Source: JAHIEZ01 sp964598275
GTDB taxonomy: Bacteria; Patescibacteriota; Microgenomatia; UBA12405
Assembly: GCA_964598275.1 (NCBI GenBank)
Contig: CAZRAZ010000002.1
Coordinates: 1 to 64,000, forward strand
DNA: 64,000 nt
Reading direction: 5' to 3'
Of this stretch, positions 1 to 7,560 are shown piece by piece (the first letter of the stretch is position 1; each line of letters begins with the position of its first letter). The position numbers were made by a program, and so were the translations under genes. The notes below the pieces were generated by a model that saw only the letters and a list, made by a program, of their open reading frames with translations, did not search any database and was not told the DNA's origin.

Positions 1-80
1 GTCTCGACCGACTGTTTGGCGGCTTTTTTACTTAAGTGGGCTTTTTGGGCAACGATTTCGATAAGGTCTTTTTTGGTCAT
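1..80 (-). CDS. HU-family nucleoid protein, N-terminal fragment
   Basis: Only the first 26 codons are present; the gene runs off the left edge of the window. The protein begins MTKKDLIEIVAQKAHLSKKA, the usual start of HU/IHF-type histone-like proteins (M-T/N-K-x-D-L-I, followed by a helix with L-S-K-K). HU dimers bend and compact DNA. HU or the IHF subunits cannot be told apart from this fragment. Transcription reads out of the window to the left. An upstream -35/-10 pair overlaps the 3' end of the RNase Y gene. Confidence 0.75.
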   Translation of the reverse strand, partial: MTKKDLIEIVAQKAHLSKKAAKQSVE

Positions 81-106
81 TATCTGTTTAATTTTTAATT
101 ATCTAT

Positions 107-135
107 AATTTAACCGATTTGCTGGCAGAATGCAA
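107..135 (-). promoter_or_regulatory. Possible promoter of the HU gene
   Basis: On the minus strand TTGCAT and TAAATT are separated by 17 bases. The -35 is a fair match and the -10 only 4 of 6. The site lies in the short gap after RNase Y, with a leader of roughly 20-25 bases before the ATG. Confidence 0.35.
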
Positions 136-138
136 GAA

Positions 139-1686
139 TTATGTGGCTGTATTCACCGCATTATTTTTGATTTTGCTACCAATAATGACGCTGCTGGTGC
201 GTAATTCCCTAATAACGGTGACCTTAATTTGACCGGCCCATTTAGCTTCTTCTTCCAGTTTTTCTGAAATATTATGACTTAAAACAACGGCCTGATCATC
301 GCCAACCTGACCCGGATCGACAATAACCATAACTTCGCGTCCGGCTTGATAGGCAGCAACGCTTAATACCCCAGGGAAAGATTTGGCAATCTCTTCAATG
401 TTTTTCATTCTTTTTAAATATTCCTCGTGAACTTCGTATCTGGCACCGGGTCGGGTGCCGGAGGCAGCATCACCAATATGGACAATAACCGACTCGATTG
501 AAGAAAATTCCTGGTCTTCATGATGCTGAGCAACACAGTCAATAATACTGGCAGGAACTTTATACTGCTGGAGAAGACTAACACCAAGATCGATATGAGT
601 GCCCTCTTGGTCGGAAATAACTTTGCCGATGTCGTGAAGCAGGCCGGCAAGACGAACGGTTTTAACATTGGCATTCAACTCTTGGGCAATAGCGACGGCA
701 ATTTTAGTGACTTCGATGGTGTGTTTGGCCAGGTTTTGACCATAAGAAAAACGGAATTTGTACTGACCAACGTATTTAACCAAATCAACCGGTAGATTGA
801 AAATACCGACTTCCTGACAAATTTTTCTGCCTTCGTTTACCAAAATGCGGTCCATCTCGGTTTTAGTTTGGGCCACAATAGCTTCGATTTTTACCGGCTG
901 AATTCGACCATCTTTAATTAGCTTTTGAAGAGCGATTTTGGCAATTTCCCTTCTGGTGGAATCAAAAGAAGAAATACGGATATCGTTGCCTTCGTCAAGT
1001 TCGAGTTCGACTCCGGTAACCTTTTCAAAGGTATGGATATTGCGGCCTTCCCGACCAATAATTTTGCCTTTGATTTTTTCGTCAGGCAGAGTAATTGTAG
1101 AGACGGTATATTCGGCTACATAGTCAGTGACCCCGTGACGAATACTATCAACAATTATTTCTTTGGCCAACTCTTCTTCTTTTTCGTGAAGAACGTCTTT
1201 GGCCTCGGTGATTTTTTGGGCAATCCAGGAAGTTAATTTTTTTTCGGTACTGCTGATAACTAATTTTTTAGCCTGATCCAAATTAAAATTGGCGATGGTT
1301 TCTAATTTATCAAGTTGTTTTTTGTAAAGTTCGTCTGTTTTGGCTAACTTTTCTTGGACTTCCTGATTTTGACGGTCAAGATTTCTTTCTTTTTGAATAA
1401 GAAATTTTTCTTTTTCGTCTAGGGCTGACAGTCTTTGGAGAAATTGCTGTTGCTGTTGGCGAAAAACAGATGAGTGGCGGGGTTTAATAGGAGCAGGAAC
1501 AGGCTGCCCAGAAATAGGTTTGGATGGGGGCGCTGGCTGGGGCTGACGATGTAAAACAACCCGGTTTTTGAAACTCGGCGGCGAGACAACTTTGTCAACT
1601 AATTTTTTAGGTGGAACAGACGGTTTGCCTATTTTTTTGGTCGGATGCCAAAAAGCAGCCTTGATGGTGGAAAAAAAATTGATCAT
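139..1686 (-). CDS. rny: Ribonuclease Y, without membrane anchor
   Basis: Endoribonuclease that starts mRNA decay. Order seen in the 515 residues: a basic, Pro-rich N-terminus (1-70), a Gln/Glu/Lys-rich coiled coil (about 75-180), a KH domain with IIGREGRN (209-216), and an HD domain with LLHDIGK whose His-Asp pair is 351-352. Family members normally start with a transmembrane helix; none is visible here, so the enzyme looks cytosolic. The C-terminus continues about 20 residues past the usual VTVIRE end. The ATG is preceded by a GGGGAG Shine-Dalgarno sequence, one of the few clear ones in the window. Family assignment is firm; cytosolic location is inferred. Confidence 0.95.
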   Translation of the reverse strand: MINFFSTIKAAFWHPTKKIGKPSVPPKKLVDKVVSPPSFKNRVVLHRQPQPAPPSKPISGQPVPAPIKPRHSSVFRQQQQQFLQRLSALDEKEKFLIQKERNLDRQNQEVQEKLAKTDELYKKQLDKLETIANFNLDQAKKLVISSTEKKLTSWIAQKITEAKDVLHEKEEELAKEIIVDSIRHGVTDYVAEYTVSTITLPDEKIKGKIIGREGRNIHTFEKVTGVELELDEGNDIRISSFDSTRREIAKIALQKLIKDGRIQPVKIEAIVAQTKTEMDRILVNEGRKICQEVGIFNLPVDLVKYVGQYKFRFSYGQNLAKHTIEVTKIAVAIAQELNANVKTVRLAGLLHDIGKVISDQEGTHIDLGVSLLQQYKVPASIIDCVAQHHEDQEFSSIESVIVHIGDAASGTRPGARYEVHEEYLKRMKNIEEIAKSFPGVLSVAAYQAGREVMVIVDPGQVGDDQAVVLSHNISEKLEEEAKWAGQIKVTVIRELRTSSVIIGSKIKNNAVNTAT

Positions 1687-1841
1687 ATAAGACTCCCCTA
1701 TTACCTTGACAAGATTAGCCTAAGAAAAAGACAGAACTGTTTATTTTTGAGAAAAAAGTGAAAGAAAACAATTGGACATAAACGGCTAATTTGGCTAAAG
1801 ATAATAAAAATTTATAAAATGGTTAAAAGGACTTGTCTATT

Positions 1842-2492
1842 TTACGAAAAATTTAGCAAATCGTCAATTGCTAGTTTTATATCTGAATAGGAAAAAGCGC
1901 GACGACAGAGAGCCGAAATGACTTTGTTTTTTTGCTTAAAATCGGATAAATTATATTTTTGGTATTTTTTTTTGATGATGTTTTTGATAATTTGTTTTTG
2001 GCAATCGGGGGAAACGGCTTGGGGAGGCAAAAGATTAGGGTCTATTTGGTGATGGATAAGAAGCCGGCGTAAGTAAGAAGCGGACTTAAACGGGTGTTTG
2101 CGGATGACGGCATCGACAAAATCTGTGGGTTGAAGAAATTTTTTTTGATTTAAAAAAGCAATGGTCTGACTAATTAGCAAATCTGATTTGGTGAAATTTA
2201 TGACTTGGTGTTTTTGAACCAGTCGACCTAAAAAACGAGTCAGTTTAAGGGTAATTTCTTTTTGGCTTTTAGCGGAAATGGCAATTTGGCGAAGAGCATA
2301 ATTTTGAAGGAGAGGGGTAAAAGACAAAAGACAAAGGCCGGAAAAAAGGACCGGGCTTATTTCCTGATCAACCTTGAGATTAAATTGGTTTAGATTTTTC
2401 AGATCAAGGGGCAGGGTAGACCGGTCGGAAAAAGACAAAAGGGCTTTTGAAGGAAAACGAGGGGAAAGCTTGATGGAAACAATTTTGGGCAT
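1842..2492 (-). CDS. recX: Regulatory protein RecX
   Basis: RecX binds RecA filaments and modulates recombination. The 216 residues are mostly helical, low in Gly and rich in Lys/Leu/Gln. They carry RecX-type three-helix repeats, ending with ALCRRAFSYSDIKLAID, which resembles the conserved RecX C-terminal repeat. The strongest support is position: its ATG directly follows the recA TAA with no spacer, so the two are almost certainly co-transcribed and translationally coupled. The N-terminal 60 residues are divergent. Confidence 0.85.
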   Translation of the reverse strand: MPKIVSIKLSPRFPSKALLSFSDRSTLPLDLKNLNQFNLKVDQEISPVLFSGLCLLSFTPLLQNYALRQIAISAKSQKEITLKLTRFLGRLVQKHQVINFTKSDLLISQTIAFLNQKKFLQPTDFVDAVIRKHPFKSASYLRRLLIHHQIDPNLLPPQAVSPDCQKQIIKNIIKKKYQKYNLSDFKQKNKVISALCRRAFSYSDIKLAIDDLLNFS

Positions 2493-3545
2493 TTATTTTT
2501 CTGTTGTTTTTGATTCAGGTTCCGGATTTCTGACTTTCTGCCAAATAGCCTCGGTTAGGCTTTTGACGACTTTTGGCTGTTCACTTAAATAGGTTTTGAG
2601 GGCTTCACGACCCTGAATGTTTTGATCGCCAACCTTGAAAAAGGCACCGGACTTGGTAACCAGACCGTGCTCGATGGCTAAATCGGCTAAGCTGCCGTAA
2701 ACAGAAATGCCTTCGGTGTTCATAATGTCAAATTCGGTTTGCTTAAAGGGCGGAGCGACCTTGTTTTTGACAATTCTGGCCCGATGCTGTGAACCAATAG
2801 AGGCACCGGAGGAAGTTTTGATGTTGGCAATTTTGCGTAGATCAATTCTGACGGAGGAATAAAACTTTAAAGCCAGACCGCCGGGAGTGGTTTCGGGGTT
2901 GCCAAACATAACTCCGATTTTTTGACGGAGTTGGTTGGTAAAGATAATCACGGTTTTGGATTTGGAAATAGCGCCGGATAGTTTTCGCAGGGCCTGGGAC
3001 ATTAACCTAGCCTGAACGCCCATCATGGAATCGCCCATATCGCCTTCAATTTCGGCCCGGGGAACCAAGGCGGCAACCGAATCGATAACAATGACATCAA
3101 CGGCATTGGAGCGGATGAGGGTTTCGACAATTTCTAAGGCCTGTTCGCCGTTATCGGGCTGGGAGATAAGCAAATTATCAAGATCAACCCCAACCATGGC
3201 GGCCCGCCGGGGTTCGAGAGCGTGTTCAGCATCGATAAAGGCAGCAGTACCCCCCAATTTTTGAGCTTCGGCAATAACGTGCAAGGCCAGGGTGGTTTTG
3301 CCGGAAGCTTCGGGGCCAAAAATTTCGGTAACCCGACCGCGAGGCAAACCACCAACACCCAGAGCAATATCTAAAGAAAGACAACCGGTAGAAACAACCT
3401 CAACGTTCATATCTGTTCTATCCCCCATTTTCATAATGGCGCCTTCACCATATTCTTTTTTGATTTGTTCCATGGCCAGAAGGACGGCTTCGGTTTTTTT
3501 TGATTTAAGACTATCCGTGTTGGTTTTTTTAGCTTTTTTGGGCAT
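2493..3545 (-). CDS. recA: Recombinase RecA
   Basis: DNA-dependent ATPase for homologous strand exchange and DNA-damage signalling. 350 residues, the normal size. Walker A is GPEASGKT (77-84); the motifs [24 protein letters not shown] and [10 protein letters not shown] are all present. A longer in-frame reading extends 66 residues upstream, but that part is low-complexity and contains the promoter. The start chosen is the ATG of MPKKAKKTN, just before the family N-terminal helix. The stop abuts recX. The leader of about 30 bases has no Shine-Dalgarno sequence. No LexA-type operator was recognised. Confidence 0.97.
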   Translation of the reverse strand: MPKKAKKTNTDSLKSKKTEAVLLAMEQIKKEYGEGAIMKMGDRTDMNVEVVSTGCLSLDIALGVGGLPRGRVTEIFGPEASGKTTLALHVIAEAQKLGGTAAFIDAEHALEPRRAAMVGVDLDNLLISQPDNGEQALEIVETLIRSNAVDVIVIDSVAALVPRAEIEGDMGDSMMGVQARLMSQALRKLSGAISKSKTVIIFTNQLRQKIGVMFGNPETTPGGLALKFYSSVRIDLRKIANIKTSSGASIGSQHRARIVKNKVAPPFKQTEFDIMNTEGISVYGSLADLAIEHGLVTKSGAFFKVGDQNIQGREALKTYLSEQPKVVKSLTEAIWQKVRNPEPESKTTEK

Positions 3546-3579
3546 TTTTTTGGGTTTTGAATTATTTTGTAACTTACTA

Positions 3580-3608
3580 GTGATAACAAATGTAAAAAGG
3601 TCCGTCAA
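3580..3608 (-). promoter_or_regulatory. recA promoter
   Basis: Minus-strand TTGACG (3603-3608), 17-base spacer, TATCAC (3580-3585). Predicted transcription start lies about 30 bases before the recA ATG. It is back to back with the tRNA-Pro promoter about 30 bp away. Confidence 0.65.
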
Positions 3609-3634
3609 GAAGCAAAACCCGAAGAAAAACCGAA

Positions 3635-3664
3635 AAGACAAAAGGTTTCGGAAAAAGTTATAAT
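3635..3664 (+). promoter_or_regulatory. Possible tRNA-Pro promoter
   Basis: Plus-strand AAGACA (3635-3640), 18-base spacer, perfect TATAAT (3659-3664). Initiation near 3671 would give a precursor whose leader holds the 16-base copy of the tRNA 5' end and a GC-rich hairpin. Confidence 0.55.
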
Positions 3665-3678
3665 CAGAGTGTTTGAAA

Positions 3679-3694
3679 AACAACGGGGATTGGC
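3679..3694 (+). repeat. Copy of the tRNA-Pro 5' end
   Basis: AACAACGGGGATTGGC here is identical to 3724-3739, which holds the 5' half of the tRNA-Pro acceptor stem. The offset is 45 bases. The copy can fold on itself (CGGGG-ATTGG-CCCCG) or pair with the outer 3' copy near 3841-3847. Confidence 0.85.
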
Positions 3695-3710
3695 CCCGCA
3701 GTGGCGGGGC
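3694..3710. repeat. GC hairpin with AGTG loop
   Basis: A near-perfect GCCCCGC-AGTG-GCGGGGC stem-loop between the outer copy and the real tRNA 5' end. The 13-mer GCAGTGGCGGGGC occurs again at 5825-5837, so this is a mobile or modular hairpin unit and not a one-off. Confidence 0.7.
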
Positions 3711-3728
3711 GCAATGTTTTGACAACAA

Positions 3729-3802
3729 CGGGGATTGGCGCAATTGGCTAGCGCGCTTGCTTTGGGAGCAAGAGGCTGCAGGTTCGAATCCTGTATCCCC
3801 GA
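3729..3802 (+). tRNA. tRNA-Pro (anticodon TGG)
   Basis: A complete 74-base cloverleaf. Acceptor stem CGGGGAT/ATCCCCG with C1-G72 as in bacterial tRNA-Pro and A73; D-arm around GCGC..GCGC; anticodon stem CTTGC/GCAAG with loop TTTGGGA (anticodon 3763-3765); T-arm GCAGG-TTCGAAT-CCTGT closed by one G-T pair. CCA is not encoded, so it must be added after transcription. It is the only RNA gene seen and one of few plus-strand genes. The flanking copies of both acceptor halves are unusual. Confidence 0.95.
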
Positions 3803-3806
3803 CACT

Positions 3807-3850
3807 GATACAGGACCTTCGGCCTTTGGCCTACGGCCTGTATCCCCGAC
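3807..3850 (+). repeat. Hairpin carrying a copy of the tRNA-Pro 3' end
   Basis: CCTGTATCCCCGAC at 3837-3850 repeats 3790-3803, the last bases of the tRNA. Its first bases form the 3' arm of a strong hairpin, GATACAGG/CCTGTATC with an inner GGCC-TTT-GGCC. It could protect or define the tRNA precursor 3' end. There is no T-run, so it is not a typical intrinsic terminator. Confidence 0.75.
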
Positions 3851-3878
3851 CAAGTTAGACATTTTGAAAATTAAAAAT

Positions 3879-3917
3879 CCCGAGGTGTCTAGCTAGCACA
3901 CTCCGGAGGTGTGTTGG
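3879..3917. repeat. Bipartite palindromic repeat, copy 1
   Basis: CCCGAGGTGTCTAGCTA (3879-3895) and CACTCCGGAGGTG (3899-3911) recur exactly at 46610-46626 and 46630-46642. The halves can pair (CCGAGGTG with CACTCCGG, one mismatch and one G-U). The copy runs straight into the N gap, so the repeat probably broke the assembly. It lies downstream of the interrupted fusion gene on the minus strand. Confidence 0.75.
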
Positions 3918-4017
3918 NNNNNNNNNNNNNNNNNNNNNNNNNNNNNNNNNNNNNNNNNNNNNNNNNNNNNNNNNNNNNNNNNNNNNNNNNNNNNNNNNNN
4001 NNNNNNNNNNNNNNNNN
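3918..4017. other. Assembly gap (100 N)
   Basis: Exactly 100 N, the customary placeholder for a gap of unknown length. It removes the 3' end of the nucleotidyltransferase/kinase gene. Reading frames carried across it are meaningless. Confidence 0.99.
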
Positions 4018-5738
4018 TCATCACCGGTTAAGTCAATAATGTTGTCAATAAATTTTCTGGTTCTTTGATCATATTTTTTAAAACTAGGAATAAGACCCAA
4101 CTCATAAAAGGCCATTTGGATATCGGCAGTATTGGGCGAAAGGGTGCGGGTTCTAATTTCAAAAAGAGCCTTGGTGCGATCCGGATGATCGTCTAAACGA
4201 TAACGAAGATTGGTAAAGGGAAGCAGTTCTTCCCGGTTAGCGTATTTGCCGTCAATGATAACAACATCGCCCTTTTTGATGGAAAAAGATTGGTTCTCAT
4301 ATTTCTTAGTTTGTCTGTCGTAAGCGTCTTTTATCAAAACAGAGAGCGATTTTCGATTTGACTGACAGAATTTGCCGATGGCAGTAAAAAGGCGTAAAAC
4401 TTTAGCTTGATACCAATGATCTTCCTCCTCTAAAAAAGGCTGGTTGACCTTGATTTTAGAAGCTAAAGAGCCGATTAGCTTTTTGTCACGGTCAGAAAGT
4501 TCCTGACCAGTGGCTCTCTTTTCAACAGCGGTACGCCAATCTTTTTTCTTCAAAAGAAGATCGAGACCAATGTGGATACCTTTAATATCCCGAAGCTCTA
4601 GATATTTTAAAACCTCTTGGGCAATAGTAGTTTTACCGGAACCGGAAGGACCGTCAATGGTAACCACAAAAGTTTTGTCTTGACCCTGTCTTTCTTTTAA
4701 TCTAACGATTTGGTTGGCAATACTTTCAGTAACGGGGCGAAGCTTAACTTTGAAATGTTCTGCTTCAGAATAGTTAAAAGGTTTGCCGGTGCGAGGGTCG
4801 ATGGGGGGATGGCCATAAAAACCGCGAGCTTTGGCATAATCGTCTATTAATTTGGGCAAAATGGCTGAATCGTGTGTGTTTCGGTAGTAGGTAGAAGAAA
4901 CTTCCAGATCAATGTATTGGCCCTTAATGATGGTGGAAGGAAGGGAGCTGGGATATTTATATTCTTTTCTAACTTCTTGGCCGATTTTGTCAATCTCGGG
5001 CAGGGTAACAACTCGGCCGTAATCCCCTCTTTGAATCCAGCCCATGGTAACTTGGTGCAAAGAATTTTGAAAATTGAAATTTCTGGCTTTGGCGGCGACG
5101 TATTGTTGATGGAAATATTTATAGACCCGGTCTTTGTTTTCAAGTCCTAAAAGATAAAAAAGGGCTATTTTTTTATCCTGGTTAAGAGCGAGAAAATTGT
5201 GCATTTCGGCCGAACCTTCTTGTTCATTGTTCGGCTCACTACCCAAATCGGTATAGCGATAAAGAGGATAAAAATAATCTTCGATCATTTTTTTAGTGAC
5301 AAAGTGGCGGTCCTTGGTGGGAACCCGATCAGTTTCAGGAAAATCTTTGTATCTAATTTCACCTTGAGAGCGCCAAACAACGGTATCTAGGTTCAATTTG
5401 TTTTGAGCCATGAGAGTAACCAGAATGTGACCCCACCAAAGAGGGTTGCTGGCAATTGGGAAAAATCCAACCCGAAGAGGACGGTTGAGAGAATAAAATT
5501 TTGAAGATTTTGGTTCCTGGCTGTACTTGAGGCAATTTAGGTCAATGAAAGGGTTGATAACACCGGTCTTGGCTTTTTGGTCAAGGGAGTAAAAGGTGGC
5601 GTTAATAGCGCGATAAAGCCGAGACAGAAAAGGTTTTTGCTTACCGGCAACGTGGGGATCAGCGGTTTCAATTTCGTGTCTGATATAATCCCAAGCCTTT
5701 TTGATAACAGCTTGAGTTTCCGGGATTTTTTGAATCAT
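4018..5738 (-). CDS. Nucleotidyltransferase / P-loop kinase fusion, 3' end lost in gap
   Basis: 573 residues precede the gap. An N-terminal helical region (1-85) is followed by a HIGH-superfamily nucleotidyltransferase domain: VGFFPIASNPLWWGH (90-104) matches the GxFxPxHxGH loop with Trp in place of the first His, and EVSSTYYRN (279-287) matches the ISSTxxR motif. A P-loop kinase follows, with IDGPSGSGKTT (361-371), like uridine kinase/phosphoribulokinase. The order adenylyltransferase then kinase recalls NadR (NMN adenylyltransferase plus ribosylnicotinamide kinase), so a role in NAD salvage is possible. This is inference; the substrate is not visible. The -10-like TATATT lies 7 bases before the ATG. 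Confidence 0.7.
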
Positions 5739-5745
5739 CGTTTTT

Positions 5746-5751
5746 AATATA
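5746..5751 (-). promoter_or_regulatory. -10 box close to the ATG of the fusion gene
   Basis: Minus-strand TATATT, 7 bases before the start codon; no convincing -35. The spacing would start transcription at or next to the ATG (leaderless mRNA). Confidence 0.45.
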
Positions 5752-5806
5752 ACACAAAAGCAAACACCGGCCGAGGAAGTAATAAAATAGCTTATAACTT
5801 CTAACT

Positions 5807-5865
5807 CCCGAGGTGTCTACCCCGGCAGTGGCGGGGCAGGGCTAACCAACTTAAGGAGGTTGGTT
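5807..5865. repeat. Modular palindromic repeat, copy 2
   Basis: Contains CCCGAGGTGTCTA (5807-5819, shared with copies 1 and 4), then the GCAGTGGCGGGGC module shared with 3698-3710, then a hairpin AACCAAC/GTTGGTT (5844-5850 with 5859-5865; loop TTAAGGAG) that touches the uppP stop codon. It fills most of the 127-base space between uppP and the fusion gene. Possible 3'-end stabiliser or terminator; on the minus strand it lacks a T-run. Confidence 0.65.
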
Positions 5866-6594
5866 TTAAAAAAGGGTGATAAGAAAAGCTAAGGAGAGGG
5901 TGTAGAAGGAAAAAAGATAGAGGTGGCGGGAAATAAATAGCTTTTGGAGAAGACGAAGGCAAAAAATACCAACAAGAAGGGTGATAAGGAAGGATAGGGC
6001 AAAGGGAATGAAATCAAGACCGATAAGATTACCAATTTGGTCATAACTTAAAACTAGGGCACCAAGCGAGGCGGGGATAAAAAGAAAGAAAGTAAATTGG
6101 AAAGAGGCGGCGAGAGGTAAACCGACTAAAAGGCAGGCAAAGAGGGTGGAAGCTGAACGGGAAACTCCGGGGAAAAGGGCTAGGGCTTGGAAAAGACCAA
6201 TAATAAGGGCCCTTTGCCAATTAAGGGATTGATCTTTGGGCGTGATAAATTTTTGGGAAAATAAAATAAGGGAAGTGATTAGAAAAAAGAGAGGCAAGTA
6301 TTGGGTTTGGGAAAATAGCAAATCAAGAGAGTCTTTGAAAAGAAGGCCGATGATAGCGGCGGGGAGAGTGGCAATGACAATAAAAGGCAGTTTGGTAAGA
6401 AAATTTTTGACTTGGTGACGGAAAACAAAGAGAACTGAACCGAGAGTAGCGGTGTTTAGGAAAACGTCCAGGGATAGGGAGGGAGAAAGATTGAAAAGAG
6501 ATTGGGCTAGATTAAGATGGCCGGAAGAAGAGACAGGGAGGAATTCGGAAAGGCCCTGGATAAAGGAGAGGGCGAGTAGTTGTGATAAAAGCAT
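5866..6594 (-). CDS. uppP: Undecaprenyl-diphosphatase
   Basis: Membrane phosphatase recycling undecaprenyl pyrophosphate for cell-wall and glycan synthesis. 242 residues, many hydrophobic helices. Both BacA/UppP signatures are present: LSEFLPVSSSGHL near the N-terminus (normally EFLPISSTGH) and FPGVSRSAST (PGxSRS) in the second half. The upstream in-frame extension (28 residues) is rejected because it overlaps the palindromic repeat; the ATG of MLLSQLLALSFIQG is used. Slightly shorter than the common 265-275 residues. It stands alone between two repeat blocks downstream of rpsI. Confidence 0.92.
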   Translation of the reverse strand: MLLSQLLALSFIQGLSEFLPVSSSGHLNLAQSLFNLSPSLSLDVFLNTATLGSVLFVFRHQVKNFLTKLPFIVIATLPAAIIGLLFKDSLDLLFSQTQYLPLFFLITSLILFSQKFITPKDQSLNWQRALIIGLFQALALFPGVSRSASTLFACLLVGLPLAASFQFTFFLFIPASLGALVLSYDQIGNLIGLDFIPFALSFLITLLVGIFCLRLLQKLFISRHLYLFSFYTLSLAFLITLF

Positions 6595-6659
6595 AGGTAA
6601 TTGTAACAGGACGTCGTCACATAGATCACACCATCCGGCAAATCCCTTCCACAAATCGT

Positions 6660-6716
6660 CACACCTCCGGGGAGCCAAAGCTCACCCCGGAGGAGTGACT
6701 CACCTCGGAGGAGGGG
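6660..6716. repeat. Modular palindromic repeat, copy 3
   Basis: A perfect 9-bp stem CCTCCGGGG (6664-6672) / CCCCGGAGG (6685-6693) with AGC/GCT inside and CAC/GTG outside, followed on the plus strand by GTGACTCACCTCGG. It begins 5 bases after the rpsI stop codon. CCGAGGTG and CACTCC on the minus strand match the modules of the other copies. It may be the end of the ribosomal transcript; no T-run follows. Confidence 0.65.
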
Positions 6717-6721
6717 CTGGT

Positions 6722-7129
6722 TTAGCGTTTGGGGGATTGTTTTTGGCGGCGGGCTTTGCCACCGGTACCAACCATTCTTCTTTGGCGTTGGCGGGAATCA
6801 ACGGTCAACAGTCCAGCCTGACGAAGAGGCAGACGGAAATCGGGATCGGTTTTTAAAAGGGCTCTGGAAATAGCTAAAGCCAAGGCTTTTAACTGCCCCA
6901 TTTTGCCACCACCAATGGCCTTGGCGACAAAATAAAACTTTTGGGCGGTTTTAGTAACTTCTTGAGGTAAGTTGTAAATGTCTTTGGCTAGGTCGTCGGG
7001 GAAATATTTTTCCAAGGACTTACTATTAATTTCTGAAGCGGAGGTTCCGGGAAAAAGTTTGACGGTAACAACGGCAGAGCGGCGGCGACCGACGGCATAG
7101 GTGTACTTTTTTTTGGTAGTTGAGGGCAT
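6722..7129 (-). CDS. rpsI: 30S ribosomal protein S9
   Basis: 135 residues. AVGRRRSAVVTVKLFPG at the N-terminus and the basic tail ending RRQKQSPKR are diagnostic: the S9 tail reaches the P-site tRNA anticodon loop and ends in Lys-Arg as here. It follows rplM by 5 bases, the usual L13-S9 pair, and closes the long ribosomal run before a palindromic repeat. Confidence 0.97.
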   Translation of the reverse strand: MPSTTKKKYTYAVGRRRSAVVTVKLFPGTSASEINSKSLEKYFPDDLAKDIYNLPQEVTKTAQKFYFVAKAIGGGKMGQLKALALAISRALLKTDPDFRLPLRQAGLLTVDSRQRQRRMVGTGGKARRQKQSPKR

Positions 7130-7134
7130 AGTTT

Positions 7135-7560
7135 TTATTTTTTAAATTTGTCAGGATATTGATGACTGGCATCAATAAAAATTTTTAAACGGGTTAAGCG
7201 TTTTGATCTTAACTTGTTTTTGGGCAACATGCCACGAACGGCCAGATAGATAACCTGACGGGGATCTTTTTTGAAAAGCTGTCTTAAAGTTAACTCTTTT
7301 AGGTTGCCGGTGAAGCCGGAGTGGTGGTAATAAATTTTTTGATCCAGTTTTTTGCCGGTTATTTTGATTTTGCTGGCATTTATGGCAACAACGTAGTCAC
7401 CAGCATCACAATTGGCGGAATAGTCAACTTTGTGCTTGCCGATTAAAAGAGGGACAATCTTGGTGGCGGTTCTGCCCCAGGATTGGCCCGTCAGGTCAAT
7501 CAAATGCCAAGAGCGATTGATGAGATTACCTTTAACCACCGTGGTTTTTTTATTTTTCAT
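7135..7560 (-). CDS. rplM: 50S ribosomal protein L13
   Basis: Early-assembly large-subunit protein of 141 residues, the standard size. Recognised from WHLIDLTGQSWGRTATKI, DYVVAINASKIKITGKK and the AVRGMLPKNKLRSKRLTRLKIF block near the end. Its first 11 bases overlap the rplQ 3' end, so translation is probably coupled. It forms the L13-S9 unit with rpsI. Confidence 0.97.
   Translation of the reverse strand: MKNKKTTVVKGNLINRSWHLIDLTGQSWGRTATKIVPLLIGKHKVDYSANCDAGDYVVAINASKIKITGKKLDQKIYYHHSGFTGNLKELTLRQLFKKDPRQVIYLAVRGMLPKNKLRSKRLTRLKIFIDASHQYPDKFKK

Noticed and set aside
1687..1841. Terminator or small gene between recX and rny
   Set aside because: AT-rich sequence without a convincing hairpin plus T-run, and no reading frame with family similarity; only the rny Shine-Dalgarno sequence can be supported.
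3292..3663. Plus-strand reading frame of 123 codons opposite recA
   Set aside because: Shadow of the recA coding strand; its residues follow recA codon bias and match nothing.
3546..3743. N-terminal extension of RecA by 66 residues
   Set aside because: It covers the recA promoter and low-complexity sequence; the family start matches the inner ATG.
3790..3850. Integration site (attL/attR) of a mobile element at tRNA-Pro
   Set aside because: The duplicated 3' end encloses only 47 bases, there is no integrase in the window, and the 5' end is duplicated too; integrative elements duplicate one end only.
3855..3917. Coding tail of the fusion gene beyond the N gap
   Set aside because: It is the translation of a palindromic repeat, in frame only because the placeholder has an arbitrary length of 100.
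6595..6678. 28-residue N-terminal extension of UppP
   Set aside because: Cys/Asp-rich sequence unlike the family, overlapping repeat copy 3.
3879..6716. CRISPR array
   Set aside because: Repeats are too few, not evenly spaced and have no spacers of constant length.
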